Assembly (NCBI RefSeq): GCF_030406325.1
Contig: NZ_JAUEQY010000002.1
Coordinates: 310,001-374,000, forward strand
Reading direction: 5' to 3'
Source: Actinomadura sp. DC4
GTDB lineage: Bacteria; Actinomycetota; Actinomycetes; Streptosporangiales; Streptosporangiaceae
DNA length: 64,000 nucleotides
The notes under the pieces were generated by a model. That model was not told the origin of the DNA and ran no database searches. It was given only the letters and a program-made list of their open reading frames with translations. This document shows, one piece after another, positions 12,508-21,480 of this stretch; position 1 is the stretch's first letter; each line of letters begins with the position of its first letter. The translations under genes were made by a program, and so were the position numbers.

Positions 12508-12726
12508 TCAGCGGCCGTAGCGGACGTAGACCAGGTAGCCAGCGAAGACCAGGCCCAGTACAAGGCTTATGGGAAGCAGGGCGAGGATGTCCAGCCATCG
12601 AGAGAGGAGCCAGCCCGCTCCGCCGAACACCAGCATCCCAGCCAGAATGGTGGCGGGAGCGGCCGACACGGCGTTGGCGAACTCGCGGTCTTCCGACTCG
12701 GTGGGCAGACGCCCATTTCCAGTCAT
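12508..12726 (-). CDS. atpZ: AtpZ/AtpI-type two-helix membrane protein
   Basis: 72 aa: a short hydrophilic N-terminus, then two membrane helices (about 22-42 and 46-66) with GGAGWLLSRWLD between them. This is the usual form of the small AtpZ/ATP synthase protein I family. Members sit ahead of atpB and are thought to help c-ring assembly or Mg2+ supply. ATG 12726 has GGAGCG just upstream. Confidence 0.75.
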   Translation of the reverse strand: MTGNGRLPTESEDREFANAVSAAPATILAGMLVFGGAGWLLSRWLDILALLPISLVLGLVFAGYLVYVRYGR

Positions 12727-12783
12727 CGCGCTCCGGACGATAGCAGGCTACCCGCCGCATAGTCATATTGGAGTAGTCCAATG

Positions 12784-13215
12784 TCATCGGGTGCCCGGTT
12801 TGCCGAGGTCACGCGGTCCACCGCCGGTTTCGACGTACGGTGTTTTCGCGTTGATCGTGGCGTTCACCTCGGCGGCGAGCCACACGATGGTCAGGGCCAG
12901 CACGGTCCAGCCGAACGCATGGGCGTTCCAGACCGTCACGTGGTTCAGCGCCGCGACGAGAGCGAACACCGCCACCAGCTTGACGAGGAAGCCCATCAGG
13001 CCGGCCGCCATCACAAGTTGTTGCGACAATCTCGTCACATAGCTGACGACGAGCATGCCGAGGGTGAAGAATATGAGGACGAGGGCAACCCCGATGGCCG
13101 CGCCCAGCGCGCCCTTGCCTCCTGCGATCAGGAGGCCGGCGACGATGGCTATGAGTCCTGCCAGGCCTGTGGGGATCGCGGCGCCACGGAGGATCCGGGC
13201 GTCGGTGGACTGCAT
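12784..13215 (-). CDS. atpI: ATP synthase protein I-like four-helix membrane protein
   Basis: 143 aa with four hydrophobic segments (about 12-32, 36-58, 70-92, 97-118) and a polar tail. Position (second gene ahead of atpB), topology and size fit the AtpI family of the actinobacterial atp cluster. Sequence conservation in this family is low, so assignment rests mainly on context. The gene is 57 nt upstream of atpZ. Confidence 0.75.
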   Translation of the reverse strand: MQSTDARILRGAAIPTGLAGLIAIVAGLLIAGGKGALGAAIGVALVLIFFTLGMLVVSYVTRLSQQLVMAAGLMGFLVKLVAVFALVAALNHVTVWNAHAFGWTVLALTIVWLAAEVNATINAKTPYVETGGGPRDLGKPGTR

Positions 13216-13254
13216 GAGTGCTCCGGGGTGTTCACGGTGAGTGGTTGCTTGCCG

Positions 13255-13274
13255 CTCGTGAAAGATATCACAAG
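13255..13274. promoter_or_regulatory. Imperfect inverted repeat upstream of atpI
   Basis: CTCGTGA-AAGATA-TCACAAG: the arms match at 6 of 7 positions. It sits 40 nt before the atpI start in the 107-nt gap after wecA, in locally AT-rich DNA. This fits a repressor or activator site for the atp promoter. No regulator is identified. Confidence 0.35.
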
Positions 13275-13322
13275 CTTCTCAGACTCCAGGATTACCCGTC
13301 AAGTAATGGCAAAATGCGCAGT

Positions 13323-14468
13323 TCAGACGGGTTGTCGTGGCCGCTGGTCGGCCGATCGCTGAGAGGCACGATGCCGGCGGCCGTGCGGCCGCAGCTGCGG
13401 GAAGGCCATCACGACGAGTGCGGCGATCGCCACCAGGCTCGCCACCGACAGCACCACCAGCGGCGACTTGACCGCTGACAGCGCGACCACTCCGAACGAG
13501 AACAGCGCGGTCCACAAGTACATCACCAGTGCCGCGCCCCGGTGCGAGTGGCCCAGGTCGAGCAGCCGGTGGTGCAGGTGCTTCTTGTCCGGCGCGAACG
13601 GCGACCGCCCGTCGTAGGACCGGCGGATCACCGCCATCAGCATGTCGGCGTACGGCACGACCAGGATCGCGAGCGGGATCAGCGGCAGGATCGTCGGGAA
13701 CCGGTTGATCGACCCCCGCAGCGCGACCGGGTCGAACCCGGACACGGTGATCATGGACGTGGCCAGCAGCAGGCCGATCAGCATCGACCCGGTGTCGCCC
13801 ATGAAGATGCGGGCCGGGCTGAAGTTGTGCGGCAGGAACCCGGCGCACATGCCGGCCAGGATCGCCGCGATGAGCGCGGGCGCCGACTGGTGGTCGAGGT
13901 GCACGACGACCGTGACCAGGAAGGCGTAGAGGAAGAAGGCCAGCGCCGACACGCCGACGATGCCGGCGGCCAGGCCATCGAGGCCGTCGATGAAGTTGAC
14001 CGCGTTGATCGTGGCGACCACGAGGACGATGGTCAGCGGCACGCCGTACGACGGGGGCAGGACGAGGGTGGCGCCCGGCAGCGGGATCCACAGCAGCTGG
14101 ACGCCGTTCATGATGAGCAGGCCGGCGGCGGCGACCTGGCCGGCCATCTTGGTCAGCGCGTCGATCTCCCACCGGTCGTCGGCGATGCCGACCACGACGA
14201 GCAGCCCGCCGGCCGACAGCAGGCCGATCCAGGTCGGGCTCTCGGTGAAGACCCGGTGCAGGTGGGGCAGGCGGGAGGCCATGAGCAGCGCCGCCATCAT
14301 CCCGAAGAACATCGCGAGGCCGCCGAGCCGGGGCGTCGGGATCGCGTGGACGTCGCGGTCGCGGACCGGAGTCATCGCCTTGAACGCGATGGCGAACTTC
14401 AGGACCAGCGGGACGAGCAGGTAGGTGACGATCGCACCCGTAAGGAACGTGAGGATGTACTCCCTCAC
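13323..14468 (-). CDS. wecA: WecA/TagO-type undecaprenyl-phosphate sugar-1-phosphate transferase (MraY family)
   Basis: 381 aa, GTG 14468 preceded by GGGAGGTGGAG. About ten membrane helices. Catalytic motifs: DD at 97-98 (GIADDRWEID), NFIDGLDGLA at 158-167, FMGDTGSM, and the HLHHRLLDLGHS loop near 285. The enzyme moves a UDP-activated HexNAc-1-phosphate (or similar) to undecaprenyl phosphate and starts arabinogalactan/teichoic acid/polysaccharide synthesis at the inner membrane face. In actinobacteria it is the usual gene just ahead of atpI. The C-terminal 30 residues are a basic, Arg/Gln-rich tail. Confidence 0.92.
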   Translation of the reverse strand: MREYILTFLTGAIVTYLLVPLVLKFAIAFKAMTPVRDRDVHAIPTPRLGGLAMFFGMMAALLMASRLPHLHRVFTESPTWIGLLSAGGLLVVVGIADDRWEIDALTKMAGQVAAAGLLIMNGVQLLWIPLPGATLVLPPSYGVPLTIVLVVATINAVNFIDGLDGLAAGIVGVSALAFFLYAFLVTVVVHLDHQSAPALIAAILAGMCAGFLPHNFSPARIFMGDTGSMLIGLLLATSMITVSGFDPVALRGSINRFPTILPLIPLAILVVPYADMLMAVIRRSYDGRSPFAPDKKHLHHRLLDLGHSHRGAALVMYLWTALFSFGVVALSAVKSPLVVLSVASLVAIAALVVMAFPQLRPHGRRHRASQRSADQRPRQPV

Positions 14469-14650
14469 CGCTCCACCTCCCTCGACCGGGCGCCGATGCT
14501 CGTCATTTGACCGGGCACCAACTCTATTGCTCCCAGACGACCACGACGCCCGTCCCGCGTGTACTCACGTCCCGCGACCGACGCATCACATTTCCGTCAC
14601 CGTGCGTGTGTCTCCGCAGCTCAGTGGCGGTGCTCGTTAGTCTTCCGGCG

Positions 14651-15112
14651 ATGAGGGTCCCGCAGATCTGCGCGTTCGTTCTCGTGTTCGGCTCCGGCTG
14701 CGCCCGCGGCACGACCCTGCCGGAGGCCGCCAGCCGGCTCGAATCGGACTCTCGCGGCGTCCTGGCCGAGGGAGCGCGCCGGCTCGGCGCTCCCGGCGCG
14801 CGCTCGCTGATCGTCTTCAACGACCGGCACTCGTGCGGGAACGGCCGGGCCCGTCAGGTCCTGCGCGGCACCGTCCCGCTGCGGCACGGCGCCGATCCAC
14901 GCGTCGATCTGGACAATGCGACCGATATCTCTATCGGACTGGCGCGGGCACGCGGTTATCGACTCGAACGCCCACCGGCATTCACGCGCCGATTCCGTAC
15001 CTTCACGATGGCGCGTGAGGGCTCCTTCGTGCGAATGGTCGTTCAGCTCCACGGTGGACATCGCTCCTCGATGCGCGTCGACGCCGCGACTCCCTGTCTC
15101 CCGGGCGGGTGA
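14651..15112 (+). CDS. Putative lipoprotein of unknown function
   Basis: 153 aa from ATG 14651. The N-terminus (MRVPQICAFVLVFGSGCARG) is a lipoprotein signal with a usable lipobox ending at Cys15. The mature part is Arg-rich, with two more Cys (SCGNGRAR and TPCLPGG) that could pair. There is no Shine-Dalgarno sequence; TAGTCT at 14638-14643 lies 7 nt before the ATG, consistent with a leaderless transcript. Upstream starts in the same frame (from 14507) would remove the signal sequence from the N-terminus, so I reject them. No domain recognised. Confidence 0.6.
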   Translation: MRVPQICAFVLVFGSGCARGTTLPEAASRLESDSRGVLAEGARRLGAPGARSLIVFNDRHSCGNGRARQVLRGTVPLRHGADPRVDLDNATDISIGLARARGYRLERPPAFTRRFRTFTMAREGSFVRMVVQLHGGHRSSMRVDAATPCLPGG

Positions 15113-15362
15113 CGGAGGCTGGTGCGGGCCTCTCGGCGTTCTCCCAGCTCCGTCCGTGGCGATGACGCCACGGACATGGGTACGTGTCGACCTGATCCGT
15201 TGGACCCGCGAACGAGGCGATGAGTTTGGCCACGACGGTCACGAATGGGTCACGTACCGCCAGAGCCCTCTCTCGCGGCCTCTCACGGTCCCTTTTCGCG
15301 GGCATGGACTCAAGCGGTTGCCATCGCCGGTTGTTTCCGGCGAAACGCTCTCGGGGGGATCA

Positions 15363-15758
15363 ATGTGGCGAGTCGCGACGGCGACGCTGACGGCCGGCGT
15401 CATCATCACCGCGCTCGGCCCCGCGAGCGCGGACACCGGCTTCTGGCGGTCGGCCGGGCTGCCCGGGGTGGACGCGTTCGGCGTCTACCGCACGCGGCCG
15501 GCCCGGGTCGCGCTGGCGTTCTTCCTGAAGGACACCAGGAAGGACCGGTACGGCGCGGCGGTGCGGTTCTCCTTCACCGAACGGCACCACCGCAACGCCG
15601 TCCGCGTCGTGGCGCTGCGCCCGGCGGGCGCCAAGCGCCGGTGGCGGACGGTCCAGTCGGCGAACACCGGCCACCTCTACGTGCAGGAATGCGTCGGGCG
15701 GTGGCACGGCAAGGCGTTCCGGATCAAGAAGTGCGGCGGCTGGCGCCGACGCTACTGA
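15363..15758 (+). CDS. Small secreted basic protein
   Basis: 131 aa from ATG 15363, with CGGGGGGAT 4 nt upstream. A Sec signal peptide covers about residues 1-23 (VATATLTAGVIITALGPASAD). The mature protein is Arg/Lys-rich and beta-like, and has two Cys near the C-terminus (QECVGRWHG, KKCGGW). The stop overlaps the sua5 stop by 7 nt in convergent orientation. No known family is evident. The open frame extends back to 14916, but that part reads antisense-like and lacks a signal. Confidence 0.65.
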   Translation: MWRVATATLTAGVIITALGPASADTGFWRSAGLPGVDAFGVYRTRPARVALAFFLKDTRKDRYGAAVRFSFTERHHRNAVRVVALRPAGAKRRWRTVQSANTGHLYVQECVGRWHGKAFRIKKCGGWRRRY

Positions 15759-16666
15759 CCGGGCTCGCCGCTCTCCGGCCTGTCGACGGGCTTGTCGACG
15801 GGCGTGTCTGCGAGCTTGTCTGGGATGGCCGTTTTATCCACAGGTGCTGCCTCGGTGACCGGCGGCTTCGCGGAACCGTCCACAGGCTCGTCGGCTTTTA
15901 CCGGTGACTTGTCCACAGGCTCGCCGGTGATCTCTACGGGCTCATCCGGCTTCGCCGGCGCCTCTTCGGCCACCACGTCGTCGGAGTTCACCAGGCCCTC
16001 GTCGGCGCTCACCGGCTCGTCCTCGTCGCTGAGCAGGACGCCGCACACCTCGCGGATGCGCTCCTCGGAGATGGCGCCGGCCCGCAGCAGGCGCGGCACG
16101 GCCCCGGTCAGGTCCACGATCGAGGACGGCTCCGCCGCACCGCTCGGGCCGTCGTCCAGGTAGATCTCCACCGAGTCGCCGAGCTGGGTCTCGGCCTCGG
16201 CCGCCGTACGCGCCGGCGGGGCGCCCGAGCGGTTGGCGCTGCTGACCGCCAGCGGCCCGGTCTCCTTGAGGAGCTCGAGCGTGAGCTGGTGCAGCGGCAT
16301 GCGGACCGCGACGGTGCCCTTGGCGTCGCCGAGGTCCCAGGCGAGCGTGCTGTTGGCCCGGCACACCAGCGTGAGCGCGCCCGGCCAGAACTCGTCCACG
16401 AGGTCCTGCCCGTACGTGCCGAAGTCCTCGACCAGCGCCTGGGCCGCGCGCACCGAGCCGACCAGCACCGGCGCGGGCATGTCGCGGCCACGGCCCTTGG
16501 CGTCGAGCAGCGCGGTCACCGCGGACGGCGTGAAGGCATCGGCGCCGATGCCGTACACCGTGTCGGTCGGCAGCACCAGCAGCTCGCCGCGGCGTACGGC
16601 CGAGACCGCCTCGGCGATCCCGCGGGTGCGTTCCATCGGCTCTGAGCAGTCATAGCTTCGGCTCAC
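15752..16666 (-). CDS. sua5: L-threonylcarbamoyladenylate synthase (Sua5/YrdC) with a long acidic repeat tail
   Basis: 304 aa from GTG 16666 (VSRSYDCSEP), with GGGAG about 10 nt upstream; this is the usual actinobacterial N-terminus. The YrdC core (about 15-200) has GELLVLPTDTVYGIGADAF, KGRGRDMPAPVLVGS, the R-M-P and AVSSANRSGAPP motifs. The enzyme makes threonylcarbamoyl-AMP from threonine, bicarbonate and ATP for the t6A37 modification of tRNAs. Residues about 215-304 form a low-complexity tail of Pro, Val, Asp, Lys and Glu with recurring PVDK/PVD units. The tail is not part of the YrdC domain or a classical Sua5 domain and looks like a recent repeat expansion. It follows prmC by 43 nt. Confidence 0.92.
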   Translation of the reverse strand: MSRSYDCSEPMERTRGIAEAVSAVRRGELLVLPTDTVYGIGADAFTPSAVTALLDAKGRGRDMPAPVLVGSVRAAQALVEDFGTYGQDLVDEFWPGALTLVCRANSTLAWDLGDAKGTVAVRMPLHQLTLELLKETGPLAVSSANRSGAPPARTAAEAETQLGDSVEIYLDDGPSGAAEPSSIVDLTGAVPRLLRAGAISEERIREVCGVLLSDEDEPVSADEGLVNSDDVVAEEAPAKPDEPVEITGEPVDKSPVKADEPVDGSAKPPVTEAAPVDKTAIPDKLADTPVDKPVDRPESGEPGQ

Positions 16667-16709
16667 GGCGGTTATTCTCCCACCGCCCGGCAGTCGTTCA
16701 TGCACGACC

Positions 16710-17573
16710 TCAGTCGGTGCCGAGCCGTGCCGTGACGAAGCGGTCGCGTCCGGTCAGATCCTTGTGGTTGCGCATGTCGCGCCAGCCGTTCTCCTCGGCG
16801 AAGATCCAGTAGACCGGGTTGCCCTGCAGGTCGCTGTGCTCGACCGCGGTCCAGCCACCGGGGCGCAGCAGCCGCCGCGCCGTACGCTCGACCACACGGA
16901 TCGCGTCGAGGCCGTCGTCTCCCCCGCCCCACAGCGCCGGCGGCGGGTCGAAGTCGCGCACGTCCTCCGGGACGTACTCCCACTCCGACATCGGGATGTA
17001 GGGCGGGTTGCTGACCACCAGGTCGACGGTGCCGTCCAGGTCGCGCAGGGCGTCGCCGAAGTCGGACAGGTGCAGGCGTACGCGGCCGCGTTCGTCCAGC
17101 TCCTCGACGTTGCGGGTCGCGTGGACGTAGGCCTTCGGATCCTTCTCCACGGCGTGCACGCGCGCCCGTGGGACCTCCTGGGCGATGGACAGCGCGATCG
17201 CGCCCGAGCCCGTGCCGAGGTCCACGACGAGCGGGTCGCCGACGTCCATGGTGCGCAGCGTGTCGATCGCCCAGCCCGCCACGACCTCGGTCTCCGGCCG
17301 CGGCACGAACACCCCCGGGCCCACCCGCAGCTCCAGATAGCGGAAGAAGGCGCGGCCTGTGATGTGCTGCAGCGGCTCGCCCGCCTCGCGCCGCGCGATG
17401 CCCTCCCAGTAACGCGCGTCGAACGCGCCGTCCGGGACCCCGTGCAGCTCACCGCGCTTGACGCCGTGGACGAACGCGGCGAGCTCCTCGGCGTCGGCCC
17501 GGGGCGACGGAATCCCCGCGGCGGCCAGCCGTGCCGTCGCTCGGGCGATCTCGTCGGAGAGCAGATGCGTCAT
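16710..17573 (-). CDS. prmC: Peptide chain release factor N5-glutamine methyltransferase
   Basis: 287 aa from ATG 17573 ([20 protein letters not shown]); upstream starts in frame would overlap prfA. The N-terminal helical domain covers about 1-85. The SAM-binding motif is [13 protein letters not shown] (118-128) and the catalytic motif is NPPY (189-192). It methylates the Gln of the GGQ motif in release factors, and its neighbour prfA, 7 nt upstream, encodes the substrate. Confidence 0.95.
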   Translation of the reverse strand: MTHLLSDEIARATARLAAAGIPSPRADAEELAAFVHGVKRGELHGVPDGAFDARYWEGIARREAGEPLQHITGRAFFRYLELRVGPGVFVPRPETEVVAGWAIDTLRTMDVGDPLVVDLGTGSGAIALSIAQEVPRARVHAVEKDPKAYVHATRNVEELDERGRVRLHLSDFGDALRDLDGTVDLVVSNPPYIPMSEWEYVPEDVRDFDPPPALWGGGDDGLDAIRVVERTARRLLRPGGWTAVEHSDLQGNPVYWIFAEENGWRDMRNHKDLTGRDRFVTARLGTD

Positions 17574-17580
17574 ATGACCG

Positions 17581-18636
17581 TCATGTGGCTTCGGCGAGCT
17601 TGTGCTCCATGTCGGCGTCGACGAGCGCCTGGATGACGTTGGTGAGGTCGCCGTCGAGCACCTGATCGAGGTTGTAGGCCTTGTAGCCCACGCGGTGGTC
17701 GGAGATGCGGTTCTCCGGATAGTTGTAGGTGCGGACACGCTCGGAGCGGTCCACCGTACGCACCTGGCTCTTACGCTCGGCCGCCGCCGCTGCGTCCGCC
17801 TGCTCCTGGGCGGCGGCGAGCATCCGGGCGCGCAGGATGCGCATGGCCTGCTCCTTGTTCTGGAGCTGGCTCTTCTCGTTCTGGCACGAGACGACGATGC
17901 CGGTCGGCAGGTGGGTGATCCGGACCGCGGAGTCGGTGGTGTTCACGCTCTGGCCGCCGGGGCCGCTGGAGCGGAACACGTCGATGCGCAGGTCGTTCGG
18001 GTCGATCTGGACCTCGACGTCCTCGGCCTCGGGGACGACGAAGACGCCCGCCGCACTGGTGTGAATGCGGCCTTGGGACTCGGTGGCGGGGACGCGCTGG
18101 ACGCGGTGCACTCCGCCTTCATACTTCAGACGGGCCCACACACCCTCGGCGGACGGGCGTGACTTCACCGCCACGGTGACGTCTTTGTAGCCTCCGAGGT
18201 CGGAGTGCTGGGCGTCGATGATCTCGGTCTTCCAGCCGGTGCGCTCGGCGTGACGCAGATACATCCGCAGCAGGTCGCCGGCGAACAGCGCCGACTCCTC
18301 GCCGCCCTCCCCCGCCTTGATCTCGAGGATGACGTCCTTGCCGTCGCTGGGGTCGCGGGGCACGAGAAGGCGCCGCAGCGTCTCCTCGAGCTCGCCGATG
18401 CGCTTGTCCAGCTCGGCCGCCTCTTCGGCGAACGCCGGGTCCTCGGTGGCCAGCTCACGCGCCGCGTCCGCGTCCTCGCGGGCGGTGTAGAGCTCGCGGC
18501 CGACCTCGACGATCGGCCGTAGCTCGGCATAGCGCTTGCCGAGACGCCGCGCCTCGCCCTGGTCCGCATGCACGGCCGGGTCGGCGAGCCGCTTTTCGAT
18601 GTCGGCGTATTCGCTGGTCAGATCGTCGAGGTTCAC
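17581..18636 (-). CDS. prfA: Peptide chain release factor 1
   Basis: 351 aa, full length. The GGQ motif is at 227-229 ([16 protein letters not shown]), where Gln is methylated by PrmC. The stop-codon recognition tripeptide PAT is at 183-185 (RF1-type PxT), so it reads UAA and UAG. It starts at ATG 18636 and is followed closely by prmC. Confidence 0.97.
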   Translation of the reverse strand: MNLDDLTSEYADIEKRLADPAVHADQGEARRLGKRYAELRPIVEVGRELYTAREDADAARELATEDPAFAEEAAELDKRIGELEETLRRLLVPRDPSDGKDVILEIKAGEGGEESALFAGDLLRMYLRHAERTGWKTEIIDAQHSDLGGYKDVTVAVKSRPSAEGVWARLKYEGGVHRVQRVPATESQGRIHTSAAGVFVVPEAEDVEVQIDPNDLRIDVFRSSGPGGQSVNTTDSAVRITHLPTGIVVSCQNEKSQLQNKEQAMRILRARMLAAAQEQADAAAAAERKSQVRTVDRSERVRTYNYPENRISDHRVGYKAYNLDQVLDGDLTNVIQALVDADMEHKLAEAT

Positions 18637-18673
18637 GTCAGGTCCAAGGTTGGCACTGGGCAGACAGGCCGAC

Positions 18674-18703
18674 GCCGACCGGAGAACAGCCTCTCCGGCC
18701 GGC
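18674..18703 (-). terminator. Terminator of rpmE
   Basis: GCCGACCGGAGA and TCTCCGGCCGGC pair (11 of 12) around a 6-nt loop in the 80-nt gap between rpmE and prfA. It probably limits read-through from the strong ribosomal protein gene into prfA. Confidence 0.75.
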
Positions 18704-18717
18704 GTAAAACGAAAGTC

Positions 18718-18942
18718 TTACTTCTTTTCGCCCGTGGCCTTCTTGCCGAAGCGACGCTCGAACCGGGCGACGCGGCCGCCGGTGTCGAGGATCTTCTGCT
18801 TGCCCGTGTAGAACGGGTGGCAGTTCGAGCACACGTCGGCGTGAATCGCGCCGTTCTGGGCGGTGCTACGGGTCTGGAAGGTGTTCCCGCAGGTGCACGT
18901 CACGGTGGTGACGTCGTAGTCCGGGTGGATTTCAGGCTTCAC
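18718..18942 (-). CDS. rpmE: 50S ribosomal protein L31 (zinc-binding type)
   Basis: 74 aa from GTG 18942, with GAGGAG 6 nt upstream. Four Cys are present (C16 and C18 in CTCG, C38 and C41 in CSNC), so this is the zinc-containing form rather than the Zur-controlled zinc-free paralogue. The basic C-terminus ([15 protein letters not shown]) is typical. Confidence 0.97.
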   Translation of the reverse strand: MKPEIHPDYDVTTVTCTCGNTFQTRSTAQNGAIHADVCSNCHPFYTGKQKILDTGGRVARFERRFGKKATGEKK

Positions 18943-19092
18943 TACTTCTCCTCGCTTCAGGCGGTCGCCGGGTCATCTCCCGGGGATCCGGGCGATGTGA
19001 ACCGGTACCGCAGCGCGTACCAGTGTGCCAGATTGCACAACATGCCGAGGCCACCGTGCATTCCCGGCCCGTAGAGGGCCGTACGGGCGGGG

Positions 19093-21294
19093 TCAACGCC
19101 GGACCGGGATCGCGTGTTCCACCGGCCGCGGGGTCGCCGTCTCGTCGCCGTGGGAGACCTTCGGCAGCCACCCCAGCCACCGGGGCAGGTACCAGTTGGG
19201 CTCGCCGAGCAGGGCCATCGCCGACGGCAGCAGCACGGCGCGTACGACGGTCGCGTCCAGGAACACGGCCACCGCCAGCCCCACGCCCATCTGCTTCATG
19301 TCCTGCATCGACAGTGTCGCGAACACCGCGAAGACGGCCACCATGATCGCCGCCGCGCTGGTGACCACACCGGCGCTGGAGCGTACGCCGTCCGCGACGG
19401 CGTCGCGGGTGCGCAGGCCGCGGTCGCGCGCCTCGCGGATACGGGACACGACGAACACGTGGTAGTCCATCGACAGCCCGAACAGCACCACGAAGACGAA
19501 CAGCGGCATCCAGGACTCGATCGCGCCGACCGGCTCGGCGCCGAACAGGCCCGCGCCCCAGCCGTGCTGGAAGACCGCGACCATGACGCCGTACGCGGCC
19601 CCCACCGACAGCAGGTTGAGCACGATCGCGGTCACCGCGACGGCCACGGACCGGAACGAGACCAGCATCAGCAGGAACGTCACGACCATCACGAAGGCGA
19701 ACACCGGCACGATGTCCGCGCGGAGCTGCGCGGTGAAGTCGAGCGACCCGGCGAGCTGGCCGGTGACGTGCGCCGTCGCCACGCCGCCGACCGTCGCGGG
19801 CACGAGCCGCTCCCGCAGCGTCGCGAGGGCGTGCTGGGAGACCGCACCGGTGCCGTCGCCGGCGAGCGGCACGTCGATCTGGGCGACGTTCCGGTCGGCG
19901 TGCACGGTCACGACGACCGGGGCGCCGAACTCCTCGCTGTGGCCGGCCTCGCTCTTCAGCGCGGCGATGGCCTGGGTGACCTGCGGTGAGCGGATGTCGG
20001 TGGCCTTGACGACCACCTGCGCGGGCGCCGGACCGCCCGGGAACGCCCGGGTGATCCGCTGGTACGCGTCCACCATCGGCGTGCCCTTGGACATCTGCTG
20101 GTCGAGGCCGAGGCTCTGGGTGCGCATGCCCACCGCCGGCGCGGCCAGCACGACCAGCACCCCGGCGGCCAGCAGCGCGAAGATCCCGGGACGGGCCAGC
20201 ACCGGGCGCAGGACGGCGGCCGACACGCGCCCTCCCCGTGCGCGACGGCCACGGCCGCGGCGCACGAACGGAAGGCGGCCGAACTCCACCTTGTCCCCGA
20301 TCAGGGACAGCAGCGCCGGCAGCACGGTCACCGAGCCGAGCATCGCGATCAGCACGACCAGCATGGTGGCCAGCGCGAAGCCCTTGAACAGCAGCAGGCC
20401 GGACAGGAACATGCCCGCCATGGCCAGCATGACCGTGAGCCCGGAGACCAGCACGGACCGGCCCGAGGTCGCGGCGGCGATGCGCAGCGCGGTCTCCTTG
20501 TCGTGGCCCGCCGCCCGCTCGTCGCGCTCGCGGCGGATGTAGAACAGGCAGTAGTCCACACCGACGGCCAGGCCGATGAGCATCATCACCGAGCTCGTCG
20601 TGTCGAAGACGTGCAGGGCGTGGCTGCCCACGGCGAGCAGCCCGTTCGCCGCGATGAAGGCGGTCAGCGCGAGCCCGACCGGCAGCAGGGCCGCCAGGAG
20701 CGCGCCGAACACGATCAGCAGGATGCCCAGCGCGAGCGGCACCGCGGTCCACTCCGCCTGGGCGAAGTCCTTGCCGAGGATGTCGTTCAGCCACTTGCCC
20801 GAGCTGGCGTCGCCGAACTGGCCGATCGTCACCTCCGGATGGGCCGCCTTGACCCGGGCGACGGCGTCGAGCACGGGCTGGACCCGGTCCGGGGCCGTCT
20901 CCGGGTCGCCGGACACGTCGAACCGCACCAGGCCGTCACGGCCGTCCCTGGCCGCCAGGGCGGGCTGCAGGTGGTCCACGCGGCCGGTCGCCCGTACGCC
21001 TGCCGCCACGGCCCCCGCCGCGTCGCGCCAGCCGCCCGGCTCCGCACTGTGGACGATGACCATCTCGCCGGCCGGGTGCTGGATCCCGGCGTCGCTGAGG
21101 ATCTTCTCGGCGCGGGCGGAGTCGCCGGCGCCGTTCTCGTAGGGCTTCATCGTGGTCTGGCCGACCATCCCGCCGATCATGCTGGCGGCGATCACGAACA
21201 GCAGCCAGCCGATGATCGCGGTCTTGCGGTGCCGTACGCTCCAGCCGCCGAGCCGTGCGGCGACGGACGTGGGTGTTCTCTCAGGGTTTCTCAT
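19093..21294 (-). CDS. MMPL/RND-superfamily transporter
   Basis: 733 aa from ATG 21294 with GGGAGACGC upstream. There are twelve predicted membrane helices in two halves, each with a large extracytoplasmic loop (about 45-165 and 380-520). The helix 4-5 region has VGVDYCLFYIRRERDER, and the second half repeats this as LSMDYHVFVVSRIREARD, the conserved proton-relay Asp/Tyr region of MMPL proteins. In actinomycetes such proteins export lipids, siderophores or antibiotics. The substrate is unknown. The gene is divergent from a two-component kinase, which may regulate it. Confidence 0.92.
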   Translation of the reverse strand: MRNPERTPTSVAARLGGWSVRHRKTAIIGWLLFVIAASMIGGMVGQTTMKPYENGAGDSARAEKILSDAGIQHPAGEMVIVHSAEPGGWRDAAGAVAAGVRATGRVDHLQPALAARDGRDGLVRFDVSGDPETAPDRVQPVLDAVARVKAAHPEVTIGQFGDASSGKWLNDILGKDFAQAEWTAVPLALGILLIVFGALLAALLPVGLALTAFIAANGLLAVGSHALHVFDTTSSVMMLIGLAVGVDYCLFYIRRERDERAAGHDKETALRIAAATSGRSVLVSGLTVMLAMAGMFLSGLLLFKGFALATMLVVLIAMLGSVTVLPALLSLIGDKVEFGRLPFVRRGRGRRARGGRVSAAVLRPVLARPGIFALLAAGVLVVLAAPAVGMRTQSLGLDQQMSKGTPMVDAYQRITRAFPGGPAPAQVVVKATDIRSPQVTQAIAALKSEAGHSEEFGAPVVVTVHADRNVAQIDVPLAGDGTGAVSQHALATLRERLVPATVGGVATAHVTGQLAGSLDFTAQLRADIVPVFAFVMVVTFLLMLVSFRSVAVAVTAIVLNLLSVGAAYGVMVAVFQHGWGAGLFGAEPVGAIESWMPLFVFVVLFGLSMDYHVFVVSRIREARDRGLRTRDAVADGVRSSAGVVTSAAAIMVAVFAVFATLSMQDMKQMGVGLAVAVFLDATVVRAVLLPSAMALLGEPNWYLPRWLGWLPKVSHGDETATPRPVEHAIPVRR

Positions 21295-21480
21295 CAGCGT
21301 CTCCCGACTTCTGGGGTCTGTACGAGACGCTAGGAATCCACGCGGGCGCGCCCCAGCCGCTCACCACCCCTTCGATGGTGGTGCTGGCGACACCCCCGGC
21401 CGGTGCCTGACCCCAGTGACCGGCGGCGCTCCCATCACGAGACTCGGGAGGGCAAGATAAGACCGGGATCGGGAGGAACG

